Below are positions 1 to 11,085 of a stretch of 64,000 nt of DNA, piece after piece. The translations under genes were made by a program, and so were the position numbers. This stretch comes from Macrosoma leucophasiata (lineage: Eukaryota; Arthropoda; Insecta; Lepidoptera; Hedylidae): NCBI GenBank assembly GCA_036365455.1, contig JAWQUS010000020.1:6731001-6795000 (forward strand), given 5' to 3'. Below the pieces are notes generated by a model. The model searched no databases. It was not told where the DNA came from and saw only the letters and a list, made by a program, of their open reading frames with translations. Within the stretch, counting starts at the first letter, position 1. Each line of letters begins with the position of its first letter.

Positions 1-973
1 TAGACTGGTTTATAGTCTACTTTCATTTAGCGACAGGTACCTATGCAATTCCGTGGTCTATGTCATTAAACTTAGCCGCTGAAACTCTACCACATCAGTG
101 TAACCTACCTATCTATTACTTATTAAGATCGTATCCCTACCGATAGGGTTGTCATCTATTAGTCTTAAACCGGACACGAATGAGTTTATGGGACAAGTTT
201 CGGAAAAAATAATGATGTGTCTGGCATATCCAGGTTTCACTAGGCTTTATTTCTAATTAGGGCAGTAGGTACATAAAAATGTATTTCTGACTTTAAAATA
301 ATATTATAATGTCTGGGTTTTAGTGCAAAAAGTCTGGGTTAAACGAGTCAGGCTTATTTATATTATCAGATGGCAATCCTACCTACTGAGGATGATTATG
401 ATTTACACGCAGCATCTTTTATTTTATAAAAAAAGAAATGTATTGCTCGTTAGTTATTAATAAGTATACCTAATGTAGGTAGTGACGATTACCAATTCAA
501 TAAGGTACCGATATAGGGACATACTTTTACTCGCAATTTTGGATTATTATTTAAAAAATTTTAAAAGTTTAATAAAACATAATTAGATGCAAAAATAACA
601 GCATCACTTTAACACTACAATGTAATCCGGTTACAGTATTTGTTAAAGTAATGTGAATTAAACGGCAATTTAAAAAAAAAAACTTGGTGCACAAATTCAT
701 TATCATTATTCTGAAAACTTTTTGCAGTTGGCAATGCAGATACCGCGATAATAGGAGATCGTTAAAATTATAATTTATTTTATTTTTTTTACCCACACAA
801 CATACGCAAAACACGGGGGAACTTTTTTTGTGTCTTCAAAATACTCTACCTAAAGAAAAAAGTAAACCTTATAAAAGGGCATGGTGTATACCTTCAAGAA
901 ATTATGGCGTTAAATGTCAAAAAGGTGATGTTACTCCCTTAAATGAGCACCTGAGAACAGGACAAAATTAAGT
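1..973. other. No recognisable feature
   Basis: AT-rich sequence without a convincing reading frame, RNA gene or repeat that I can place. Short open frames here are low-complexity (Phe/Asn/Leu rich) and look like chance. Confidence 0.6.
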
Positions 974-1220
974 ATTTTTTTTATGAAATGGAAGTGGCAA
1001 TCAAGCATGCAGTTCACATTGATGTTAAGTGATGACTGCAGCCTATAGACACGTACACAAAGACGAAGGTCAAAATGTAGATGCGTTACCACTCCTGAGG
1101 CCTAAGGTGTTATGTCTCTGAGCCGGAAATTACCACCTGACCGGAACACGATAGTGCTGAACACTTCCATTTAGCGGGAAGTATATTAGGTAATACGGCA
1201 AGTATACTATGAGCTCCGTG
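974..1220 (-). repeat. S290 subfamily A copy, diverged
   Basis: Reads oligo-T, GGAAGTGGCAATCAAGC, ATGCAGTTCACATTGATG ... GCCGGAAATTACC ... TTTAGCGG, as in the consensus A copies at 26596 and 61492. It has lost about 20 bases in the middle (the GGGCCGTACA block) and its head is scrambled near AGCTCCGTG. Confidence 0.85.
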
Positions 1221-1221
1221 T

Positions 1222-2042
1222 TAAAACTATTTAAGTTCTTATTAAGTAAAGACCATCAAATTGATCTAAAATAATATTCTTGCATAAATACTCTTGGAGT
1301 CGTTGGATATCTAGTGAAACAATGGACCAATTTGATTGATTTACGTTACTACTAATACTACCGTGTAATCAAAGCGTTTCGCATGAGTAATTTATATCCT
1401 GTAGATCCTAGAGAGAGACGGGTGTTGCCTCTAGTAGAACCTTAATAATCATATATATTTTTTAATGTAATGAAGGTGGCAAATATATGCAGTTCTCGTG
1501 GATGTTAAGTGATGTCTGCAACCTACAGACATTTAGACAAAAACTAGAGAGCAAAATGTAGATGCGTTGCCACTCTTGAGAGCTTAGTCACACCGCGGAC
1601 ACACCGCCAAAATTCCTTACAAATGCTTAGTTTGGTCTCTATTACACAGACATCAATCTGTGACGTGTATTACACGAGCACCTGTGTGCGTAGCACGTAG
1701 AGAATACCGAACGTCGCCCATAAGAGGGGAGGAGGTTGGGTGAGGCGGGGAAATCGGGCCGGACGTCGAAGTGTCCATTCTATACGTAGTATTATTACAT
1801 ATTCTCTGCCTTAGTTGTTGTCTCCGTGATAGATATTACGGGGTCATATTTATAATGAATAACAAAAGTAGCAGCATTAAAGGATATAGCCAGGTAAGAC
1901 AATCGTGTTTTATTTAATAAATAAGTTAAGCGCGAAGAAAGTCGCCAATTCAGACACCTTAGAACAAATCATCAATCTGTTGTAGCCTAATCTATGCTTT
2001 GTTACTCGGTTTTATAATAACTCTCCGACGATAATTAGTTAA
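1222..2042. repeat. S290 B fragment plus unassigned sequence
   Basis: Positions 1457-1594 are a minus-sense S290 subfamily B tail half (GAAGGTGGCAAATATATGC ... CAAAATGTAGATGCGTTGCC), truncated before the centre. The rest, including a purine-rich GC patch at 1715-1765, matches nothing else that I can see in the window. Confidence 0.65.
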
Positions 2043-2345
2043 TGTATGTATGTATGTATCTACGCCAGGTCCCTAACGGGGTAGGCAGAGAGTGTAGAGC
2101 GCCAGATATCCCGGTTCAGACAAACCTCTCGTGCCTCGTCTACCTTCATCATTCTCTTCATACATGCACGCCGATTCCTAAGACTTTTGACCCCACCATC
2201 AGACAGAACTCGACCTATTTGGTCATGGTAGGTCAGCCTTGGTCTTCCTGGGCCTCTGCAATCATCCACATTCGCATTGTGTATCTGTTTAGTCATTCGC
2301 TCATTCGACATTCTTTCTATATGCCCGAACCATCGGAGCATGCCT
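2043..2345 (-). pseudogene. LINE 3' end, same family as the 11-kb copy
   Basis: The minus-strand frame 2060-2341 encodes the C-terminus of a non-LTR retrotransposon polyprotein: MLRWFGHIERMSNERMTKQ near its start, then GPGRPRLTYHDQIGRV and ending YPVRDLA. It is almost identical to 11096-11390 but truncated 5' at the WFGHIERM motif. The 3' end is a GATACATACATACA tail. It is a dead 5'-truncated copy; the clade was not assigned. Confidence 0.85.
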
Positions 2346-2920
2346 TGTGTGATTACCTAATGGTTTAATCCATGAAAACTATCAAAAAGTGATTTCGTAT
2401 TTTTAATTCAATACTAGTAATATGTGCTTCCAAGCCATTAAACGCATAAATTGAAGTGAAAACGAATGAATAATATGAAAATGTATAATAACTTTAGAAT
2501 ACAAACATTCTTGACCGTAGGTAAATAATTAGCATCACGCAAATATATATAAATTATTCAGTGAAGTGGTGAGAGCATCAAAAGCATAAAAAGTTGCCAA
2601 TAAACAGTCGAAAATTTCAAAATGTTAATGGGTTGGCTTATTTCTATCAGTTATCACAAAAACAGACACTAAATATGTATAAGGATCTACTGTGTAGTAA
2701 GTACCAACTAAAAGTAAAAATGTTGTTCGAATGTCATTTTCCAACTAATGTTCTACACCGCACTGCGATTTTCTAATCTTTCAATAGGAATAGTAATATT
2801 CCATGTTCCACATCTTGGTCGCAGCTAAAATGTTTCTCTAGACGTTCTGCAAAGCTTCTTATATTATTATTAGCTGTTAGTCATGTGCATTTATTTTATG
2901 TACTACAAGTTAATTAACGA
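2346..2920. other. No recognisable feature
   Basis: AT-rich spacer between the LINE fragment and the 5S-derived SINE; the 60-residue open frame at 2594 has no recognisable motif. Confidence 0.55.
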
Positions 2921-2933
2921 TATTCTATTCTAT

Positions 2934-3320
2934 GATTGATATGATATTGAGGCGCGCATGGCCCAGCGGCTGGTGTAGATCGTAAGCGATCTGCTCGGTT
3001 AAGCACTACGGGCGCGGTCGGGTAGTGTGATGGGTGACCGCTAGTGGCAAATTAAATGCGCGTTTCCGTGCTTCGGAGGGCACGTTAAGCCGTGGGTCCC
3101 GGTTGCTATCGATGAATAGCAGTCGTTAAACCTTGTCGGAGGCCTTATGGGCGGTTTGAAAACATCCGACAGTGGGTTGGCCACTAACCCACCCACCTCC
3201 ACCAATCCGCATTGGAGCAGCGTGGTGGAGTAAGCTCCAGGCCTCCCCCCCAAAAAAAGGGGAGAGACTCGTGCCCAGCAGTGGGACGTATAATGGGTTG
3301 CCATTATTATTATTTATTAT
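2934..3320 (+). repeat. 5S rRNA-derived SINE, full length
   Basis: Positions ~2978-3045 match the 3' half of insect 5S rRNA: GGTTAAGCACTACGGGCGCG ... GATGGGTGACCGC, which contains the internal Pol III box region. The body (TGCGCGTTTCCGTGCTTCGG ... ACATCCGACAGTGGGTTGG) leads to an RTE-type tail (CCCAGCAGTGGGACGTATAA ... CATTATTATT). A 13-bp direct repeat TATTCTATTCTAT at 2921-2933 and 3321-3333 fits a target-site duplication. This is the HaSE3-type 5S SINE known from noctuid moths (family name from memory). Confidence 0.88.
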
Positions 3321-3451
3321 TATTCTATTCTATTCATTGGTTTTCATTATTGGAAGTAAGAGTCTTTGTCATAAAACAATATTCACAAAAAAAAATCACA
3401 AATTGCTTTCATAAATTATGACAATGTTCTCCACTATATCAAACAATACTT

Positions 3452-3628
3452 TTTAGCTGATCCGGTGAACTTCGTACCGCCATTGGAAATTTTTGAAAAT
3501 CTTGTCTATTATTTTTCAAATATTTTCATACAAACCCTCTCCTGACAATGAAGAAAGTTTTATCCAATTTGGAGCAGTCGTTTTGAGGTTATGTGCCCAC
3601 AAATATTTCGGTGATTCATTTTTATTTA
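3452..3628 (-). mobile_element. Helitron-like (Lep1-type) fragment
   Basis: Written on the plus strand it begins TTTAGCTGATCCGGTGAACTT and runs to ATTTTTATTTATC. This is the widespread TAGCTGACCCGGCAAACTTCG family, also at 19385. On the minus strand the family would start with TC and end near CTAGT, which fits a non-autonomous Helitron. The class is inferred from the termini only. Confidence 0.5.
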
Positions 3629-4432
3629 TCGGCCTACAGTATTCATTTCCATCAAAAATCTAATCCCTTGAAAGGTATCATTAAAAACTGAGCAGTTCGT
3701 CTCAAGATGTCTTTTTAAATTTTGACCAAAACGAAGAAGCTCGCCGTCACGGCCCTGAGCGGCGCGTGCCCCTCGGTCATGTAGGAAGTCATTTGTTGGT
3801 CACACATATGACTCTGATACAGTTCACCTATTGTGTGTCACGCCGCTTCTTTGATTTGTTATGACGTATAACGGTAGTGAACCACGTCTCGTGATTTTAA
3901 ATCGTTTAAGACGGAATACTTCGGTCGGAAAATTACAGCGTTTTATTCATTTTGTCTTTTCAGTATAAGTACGAACATTTTTAAAGTATTATCTTAATGT
4001 TATACAATGTGTACCAGGGATAAGTGACCGCCCGGCGTTTTTCGAATATTTGGACAAAATTACGGATAATTACCCTATACATGGGATTTACCGGGTTTGG
4101 TTTTTAATGATTTTTTATTTTTATAGTAAATACTCGTGACGTGCGGCAGTTTTTTTTACGATATTTCCTAAGTTTTTACACTTCTTCATTAATTTTTTTT
4201 ATTGACTTAGCGAAATCATAGTTTATCAATTAAAACTATCAAACATAACTAAAATGGCCTGGCCTTAATTTAGAAATTCAGCAGTAATTCCGTCATGACT
4301 CGCGTCAAGCCACAGAAAGGCGTAAAATCTTAAAAGCTTACTTATATAACTTACACAAGTATAGTATCCTCTTTCAAACATCAGATTAGGGTGGTTTTCA
4401 CCTCAGCTATGCCTTTTGCTATGGATTCGTTT
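3629..4432. other. No recognisable feature
   Basis: Unassigned sequence with a locally GC-rich patch at 3735-3775. I see no reading frame with motif content and no match to the repeat families of this window. Confidence 0.5.
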
Positions 4433-4605
4433 GATTTTTTTAAATGTAATATAAGTGGCAAACAAGCATGCAGTTCACATTGATGTTAAGTGATGACTGC
4501 AGCCTATAGACACCCACACAAAGACCAAGGTCAAAATGCAGATGTGTTACCACTCCTGAGGCCTAAGGTGTTATGCCTCTGTGCCGGAAATTACAAGACC
4601 GTACA
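4433..4605 (-). repeat. S290 A copy, head missing
   Basis: Well-preserved tail two-thirds (GTGGCAAACAAGCATGCAG ... GTGCCGGAAATTACAAGACC), then it stops at GTACATAAAAAATTGG. The head hairpin is absent, as expected for a 5'-truncated retroposon. Confidence 0.9.
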
Positions 4606-5135
4606 TAAAAAATTGGTGATATCCATCAATCATATTCATCGGTGCAATAGCTTAGCACTGGTGGAAACGGATTCAACTAAGATATGTTTTTTGTGTGCTA
4701 TGGATGCTTGCTATGGGCCGTCGCGTGTGCTGAAGCTAGTCCTCGCCAGTTCCCTACTATTGATACATCGCATAACTCAAGCTGCGCATCTTCTTCGTAC
4801 TGCTACATAGCTTAGAATGGGTGGAAACGGTCACATATTTTCATAGCGTATATTTCGCATTTTCACAGCATAGCTACATGGCATATTTCTGGTGGAAAAG
4901 CACCCTTACAGTCCTAAAGCTGAGTCTTAGGTACATTCTTTTAAGGATAATGACCGGTCATATTTATAAACTGCAATATTCATAAAGTGTTTGTCCGCTT
5001 GTAAGACAATTCCTGACATGATAAAGCAACCTTTTATCCCATATTGTGATGGAGTTCGAGGGCACGGGCTTCACAGCATAGTCTAGTTCATGTTTCTGTT
5101 CCTTGTAATGTATGGCCCCGTTAATCTGATGGCTA
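4606..5135. other. No recognisable feature
   Basis: Unassigned. The phrase TTAG..TGGTGGAAACGG occurs at 4658 and in similar form at 4813, suggesting an old local duplication. Confidence 0.4.
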
Positions 5136-5137
5136 AT

Positions 5138-5330
5138 GGCCCTTGAGACTGCTGGGCACGAGTGTCTCCCCTTTGTGAGGGGAGCCAGGCCTCCCCTTCA
5201 TCTTACTCCACCACGCTGCTCCAATTCGGATTGGTTTCCAATTTGGATACGGATTTGTGGCCAACTCGCTGTCGCATGTTTTCATATAATGCCCATCAGG
5301 CCTCCGACAAGGTTTGACGAATCCTGACTA
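5138..5330 (-). repeat. 5S-derived SINE, 5'-truncated remnant
   Basis: The complement of the 5S SINE tail half: TGCTGGGCACGAGTGTCTCC, CCAGGCCTCCCC, TACTCCACCACGCTGCTCCAA, then GCCTCCGACAAGGTTTGACG. Many substitutions; the 5S head is absent. Confidence 0.8.
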
Positions 5331-7979
5331 ACGCTTCTAAAAAGAATTCAAGAAAGGATAATTCAAACAAGTAAGTTGGTATATTTGAAAACTCTTCAAA
5401 GAAAGCACCAAGAAGGAAGGCACAGCATCATTCATCAATATGCTGACTAAAAAACTTAAAATAAATCCAACATATGTCGCGAATCCAGTTGGACCAGACA
5501 CGCATGTTACATCCAAATGACAAGTATTCGAGTTAACGATCTTAACGCTTTGGTGCTCCTCAAATTACCCCAAGACCATTGCCCTTGTGCTCCCTGGCAC
5601 ATGACAGCTTACGGTGCACCATGTCCGAGGCTTCCGCGTCTAGATAAGATGTAATGACAATGGAGGTGGTCCAACAAAGTGTGGTGACGATTAAAAGATG
5701 GTTTAAGTGACATTAATGTATGCTCTTAGTGAGCTTATTCATTCCCTCTATGCTAGAAGTATTATTTCACCAATTTCACTAAGTTAATTTACCACGAAAT
5801 TTGAAAGAAAAATAGATACAGGTATAATTTAAGATTAAAGCGATCAGTGCTCACAAGGAATATTTTCTAAACACTAGCGTACCTTAAAAAACACAAAAGC
5901 ATTTTACACGTTTTTAGATATTAAGTTATTTTTTATAGATTTGTGTAAGTATTAATGGAATGTATCCATTCTGGAAAACGCTCCTTGGATTTTGGAAATA
6001 TACCCATGGAAAGTCAAAACTGACTTCTAAAAAAAAAGTTTATCAAAAATTGGTCATTAAATCGGGAATGGGTGTACACTCTGGAACTCTAAATATTTAA
6101 GTGTACTTAACCTTTTACGAAAAATACATGTATGAACATTACTTCTAAATGTAATTGAAGGGCAAACGTTACATATGATTCAAAGCTTGTTACTTTAAAT
6201 TTTTTTCATGTATTTCCCACACATCCGATTCATTATTTTGAAAAGATTCACACATAATTCAAGTGATATTTATCTACGAGTAAAACAATCTAATTAAAGA
6301 AACAACAAACTAATCAGAAGCGAATCGAGACCACAGGAAACAGGATAATTCAAACATAGGAGTGCAAACACCGGTGTTTCCTTTGACCATGTTAATAGAA
6401 CCTTTATCATCCCTTTATCTGAAGGTGGAACAAGCGACGATTGTTGTACGCATCAACAGTCGTTATCAGCGTCACAGGTTTGTAAATATTCAACACAGGT
6501 TTACATTGGCATTAGTTTTCTCATTGCACGTCCTTGCTTGCGAATGTTATAACTGTAATGAACAATTTAATATCTTATTGTTTTATGTTGTTTATTTTAG
6601 TTAAATCTTGTGTTGCTGGTTTGTTGATATGATTTACCGATGTGTTTCACGTTAGTTGTAAAAGTAAATTTTATAGAGTGTTTAATACCAAGAAACGGCT
6701 ATCCGTTCCTGACAAATATTAATGATGTACAAATGTTAAATAAGTTATTATTGAAGTAATTTAATAAAAAAACGTTACTTTTCCACAAGAAGTAACGGTA
6801 TTCAATACATATTTTGATCTTTGTCAATAATTGGAACATGCAACAATCAACAGTAAAGTCATTAAATAGGTAATCAATAAACGCCATGACAAACGTTACT
6901 ACTTTCTACTAAGTATAAAATATCATTTTCACGCAAAAAGGGTATTTTAAAATTAGGTATTCATCCATGGAACGTAACAATATTTAATTAATGTTTACTC
7001 TCGTATACTACGTACCTACAACATTTCTTTGATCTTCTTTGTTTACTTAAGATTTTTCCATTTCATATCTTTCAAACTTTACAGGTTTGAACGAGATTTT
7101 ACTAGTGCGAAGTCAAAACGATACTAAAATTTTATTATATTTTTTCCCAGTTTCATAACTGACCATCAGATGAATTTTGATTTTCGTAATTATCTATACC
7201 GTACATTTTCAAAAGAGACTACAAAACTAAACTTTAAAAAGTACACATTTGATGTACTAGTTACCTAATTCTTTGTATGAAATTATTAAGTTGTGATCAC
7301 ACTTGTTAAGAAGGCGACTATACAAATACAATACTTAGACCTGTGTCCGTTTTGATTACGTCTGTTCAGATAACAGATAGTATTATTTATTTTGGAGTCA
7401 TTCTCGTGTTTGTCAGAGTGAGATAACGTTGTAATTTATAGAGGCTAGCAAAGCCTTTCGTTTTATGATTATTTAAGATTGTTTGAACGTTGAAACGCTT
7501 GTCCTATTTACGTACTGTAATGGCAGTAACATCATTGCGGTTTGTGATTGCGCAATATGATTGCGAATCTTCGTTACCTCGCCATATCCTTTAATATATC
7601 ACTAGGTGCGCTTGAATCGTGAGTGATCATTCATGGTCATTACCAGGAAACGTTCATGCTTATGTATTTTGCTACGTAATGACTGTTGAGATGTGAGATC
7701 TCATTGTTTGGTTAAAGGTTTAATTAGCGGTTCATCGGTATTTACCAATTACATCAATATTTCAGGTACATCAATTAATGAATCGTTTTAATTTTGCAAA
7801 AACAAAAAGAAATAAATCGAAACGGCATGTAAAATCATTTATAGTTACATATTTTAAGCGCGTACGTCTTCTATGAAAATTTCGCTTGCATTATGAACCC
7901 ATGATGGACGGTTCGATTGAGCTGCGAGAGCTGAACTAAAGGAAAGTCTTTTAACACGCCATGTCATGGATTTTAAAAC
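5331..7979. other. 2.6-kb stretch without a recognised feature
   Basis: AT-rich and single-copy in appearance within this window. Open frames of 60-80 codons here (for example 6362-6604) lack motifs and start or stop contexts that would suggest an exon. Confidence 0.5.
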
Positions 7980-7993
7980 ATTATGGAATATTA

Positions 7994-8099
7994 GCTGGAG
8001 TAGTATTAGGTGGAGTAAGCTCCAGGCCTCCCCCCAAAAAAGGGGAGAGACTCGTGCCCAGCAGTGGGACGTATAATGGGTTGCCATTATTATTATTTT
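7994..8099 (+). repeat. 5S-derived SINE, 5'-truncated, with exact target duplication
   Basis: Only the last ~106 bases of the SINE are present (GTGGAGTAAGCTCCAGGCC ... CCCAGCAGTGGGACGTATAA ... TTATTATTATT). It is flanked by a perfect 14-bp direct repeat ATTATGGAATATTA at 7980-7993 and 8100-8113. This shows that the family moves by target-primed reverse transcription and is 5'-truncated on insertion. Confidence 0.95.
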
Positions 8100-8113
8100 A
8101 TTATGGAATATTA

Positions 8114-8623
8114 TATTTTCAATAATCATAGAAGAAGTATTAGTCTAAAAATCTTACTCTCTACTCTGAAATGACTTAATGACTTTTCTCGAGACAATAA
8201 GCAACAAACCAATACTTGGATTACATTCTTACAAATATAACTATAACAAATTCACTAAGTACCATCAAAAACATTAACCAATACGCATATCAATCCGTAA
8301 AGATTGTGTTTGTCCAATAAAATTTATGATACACATTGTCCTACGGAAACCGTGGACCCATTTCGTTAATCGTTTATCGAAAAAATGCAATAACGAGCCC
8401 CATGGTCAGCACCATTAGCAGCGAACCGTGATTTCTGCCAGAACTGTATAATTATTATTCATGTTTTTTTTTTCCACCCTAGAATTGGGCAGCCATTTAT
8501 CAATGGAATAATCTGCGACATTTATTCGCATCCAGCCAGATTTATTGTCAGGTGGAAACTTTGGAGCTGCTATTTTTGTATATTTTTTTTTGATAGGCCA
8601 CTAAATCAATGTTTTAGTACTTT
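8114..8623. other. No recognisable feature
   Basis: Unassigned AT-rich spacer between a SINE fragment and an S290 copy. Confidence 0.5.
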
Positions 8624-8913
8624 TAGTGGTGGTAGAGCTACAGGTACCGAAGCTCTTGGACGTGTACCTACGTCCAAGAGCTTCGGCACCTGTAGCACTC
8701 CATTACCTAATCTACTTGGCACTGAATGCTAGTATTCAGCACTATCGCATTCCTTTTCGGTAGTAATGTACGGCTTTGTGATTTTTTATTTTCGGTACAG
8801 ATGCATAAGAGCTTAAACTTAGGAACCTCTTGGTCTACGTATCTATCTACATTGAAATCTCTTTAAGCAAATGTTTCTAGGTAATGATTGTTGCCATTTC
8901 ATTACATAAAAAA
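8624..8913 (+). repeat. S290 copy with expanded head hairpin
   Basis: It starts GTGGTGGTAGAGCTACAGG and ends TTGCCATTTCATTACATAAAAA, so both family ends are present. The usual short head hairpin is replaced by a 27-bp near-perfect stem (8637-8663 with 8670-8696, one mismatch, 6-base loop). The centre is strongly diverged, but ATTACCTAATCTACTTGG and ATTCAGCACTATCG are recognisable. Confidence 0.85.
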
Positions 8914-9518
8914 TGTACTCATATATCAATTTTAGATGCTGTTAAACAGCTGGATGGATCAGCTACCCTATAGATAAAGTATTAAATTAAATTCCATTGT
9001 TCTTATGCAATTAAGAACTGGGAGATAATAGAAGAACCCCAAACGAATTGTCACTTTGACAGATTCCACTTTCTCTCGCTCTTCCATACAATTGAACTGA
9101 GATCCATTCGTTGCGATGTAAGTCCAGAGTAAACAACGTCTTTTTCTGGGTTGCCATGGAGTAGTTGGTCAGAGAATGACTAGGTATTTGATTATATTTC
9201 AGTTTATTGGGTCCGTGGGATTTTAATAAATAATTTAATTACTACTAATAACTGTACTACTGTTGAGTACAATAATTTCATTACTAAACCTTCACTTTGT
9301 TTTTGTCAATTCAAACAGAGCCACCAAAACTATATCTGGATACTCATCACGTAAAATGATTGGATATCATAAAATAAAATTCAAATTCAATAAAACAGCT
9401 CCACGCAATTCCTATTCCCCCAAAGGTGAAAGGTCGCATAAAGCACACGACGGTCATCGGCGAATGGTACGAACTGGGACCCTAACTCCATATAAAAATA
9501 AGTTATATCTTATTTCGT
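8914..9518. other. No recognisable feature
   Basis: Unassigned. The 85-codon frame at 9263 runs without motifs into the T2 SINE flank. Confidence 0.45.
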
Positions 9519-9530
9519 AGTTACATTACA

Positions 9531-9632
9531 TCAACCGGCAAATCCTGGGTGTTTGCATGTATGTTTGAATGCATGCATTTACCTCTGCCTACCACTTCGG
9601 GGATTACAGGCGTGAAGTTACGTACGTTTTGC
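9531..9632 (+). repeat. T2 tRNA-SINE, 5'-truncated
   Basis: Contains only the T2 3' end (GGGTGTTTGCATGTATG, CTGCCTACCACTTCGGGG, GGCGTGAAGTTACGT). Flanking repeats AGTTACATTACA (9519-9530) and AGTTACATTATA (9633-9644) match at 11 of 12 positions and look like a target duplication. Confidence 0.85.
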
Positions 9633-9644
9633 AGTTACATTATA

Positions 9645-10327
9645 TTACAGCTTAATCTCTAGTCCAGTAGCAAATCTTTAGTTTCCAAACAGTAGCGAAC
9701 ACGTTGTTTGTGTGAACATTAGGTAAACATTTTTAGATGTGACTCTTCCATTAATAAAATATTCCATGTAGCTTTAATTTAATTTTATATTACGTTACGT
9801 TTTATTTAATTAGGTAACGTATCTAGTACCTAAATGAAATGGAATCATCTATATCTAAAACATCTACCACGTAAATCAACATGCACGACGGATTTGCTTC
9901 TTAAAGAAATTAACTTTATTAACATTTCACCAAGTTCCCATTAAAATAACCTTCGAACTAATTTGTTTAGTTAAATCAAAATACAACCATAATTTTCTGT
10001 TTTCGAACCGTAAACAACCGGTTGTCCATCACAAATGTCAAAAGTCCAAGTTGTAACGAGTCGGTGGTCCAATTTGTACGGAATCCAATCAAATCTTTAA
10101 TCTAATAATTTAATTAACAATGAAATTTCCCGATTATTCCAACAATATTTCGAGTCGGGAAAGATGAAGTAAATAATAAAGGATCGATCTCGTGCGTTTT
10201 TTTTTATAATTTCATATTTTAATTTCACAGATTTGTTTATTTTAAGCTTATTCTGAGCCTATTTATTCTTTGATTATCAAAAACTAAAAAGTTTTCTTAC
10301 ATCCTATATGATTTCGTTTATGAATCG
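9645..10327. other. No recognisable feature
   Basis: AT-rich spacer; nothing identified. Confidence 0.5.
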
Positions 10328-10618
10328 TTTTTTTTATCTTATTGATGTGGCAAACAAGCATGCAGTTCACGTTGGTGGTAAGTGATGACTCCAGCCACCC
10401 ACACAAGATCAAAGTCAAAATACAGATGCGTTACCACTCCTGAGACCTAAGGTGTTGTGCCTCTGTGCCGGAAATTACAGGGCCACCTGACCGGAATACG
10501 ATAGTGCTGAACACTACCATTTAGCGGCAAGTATATTAAGTAATGTGGTGGTCCGCCCTACGCCCTACTGCCTACTGACTACGCCCGCGAGCTCCGTCAC
10601 TGGAGCTCGACCACCAGT
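10328..10618 (-). repeat. S290 A copy, both ends present
   Basis: Oligo-T then GATGTGGCAAACAAGCATGC, to GAGCTCCGTCACTGGAGCTC GACCACCAGT. A stretch near 10551-10580 carries short duplications (CGCCCTACTGCCTACTGACTACGCC) not found in other copies. Confidence 0.93.
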
Positions 10619-10879
10619 AAATTATTATGTCATAAAATTATTAAGAAATAGCGTTCTGTGACTTCTGTGATACGCAAAATAATCCACCGTATTGGACTGC
10701 CTCCATAGACATTAGTCTATTGATCACAGTGCTGTCTGTATCCTTAGTACCATAATAATTTGAATCTTTTTAAAATATATAAATACATGTTTATAGAAAA
10801 TTGTGTAGCTTTCTTTCATCTGCTTACGAAAAATATATGACAGTTGATTTCATATTGTTCGTGGCCGATATCGGCCAAA

Positions 10880-10945
10880 TGCCGCTCAACAGATTAACAT
10901 CAATGTGAACTGCATGCTTGCTTGCCACTTTCACTACATAAAAAT
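10880..10945 (+). repeat. S290 tail fragment
   Basis: Only the last ~45 bases of the family (AACATCAATGTGAACTGCATGC ... GCCACTTTCACTACATAAAA). A strongly 5'-truncated plus-sense copy. The flanking 10619-10879 and 10946-11085 hold nothing else that I recognise. Confidence 0.8.
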
Positions 10946-11085
10946 CAAGTAGATCTGGAGAATACCTATTTATAGATCTTCAAACCTCTGTACATTTTAA
11001 AAATATATTAAAACTATATAATATGGTATTATAATATAAAGTAGTATAATAACGTTTTTGCAGGTTTTCGCGAGCTTCATACATT

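Noticed and set aside
2978..3045. Possible 5S rRNA gene
   Set aside because: Only the 3' half of 5S is present and it continues into a SINE body with an RTE-type tail; two further copies show SINE truncation and target duplication.
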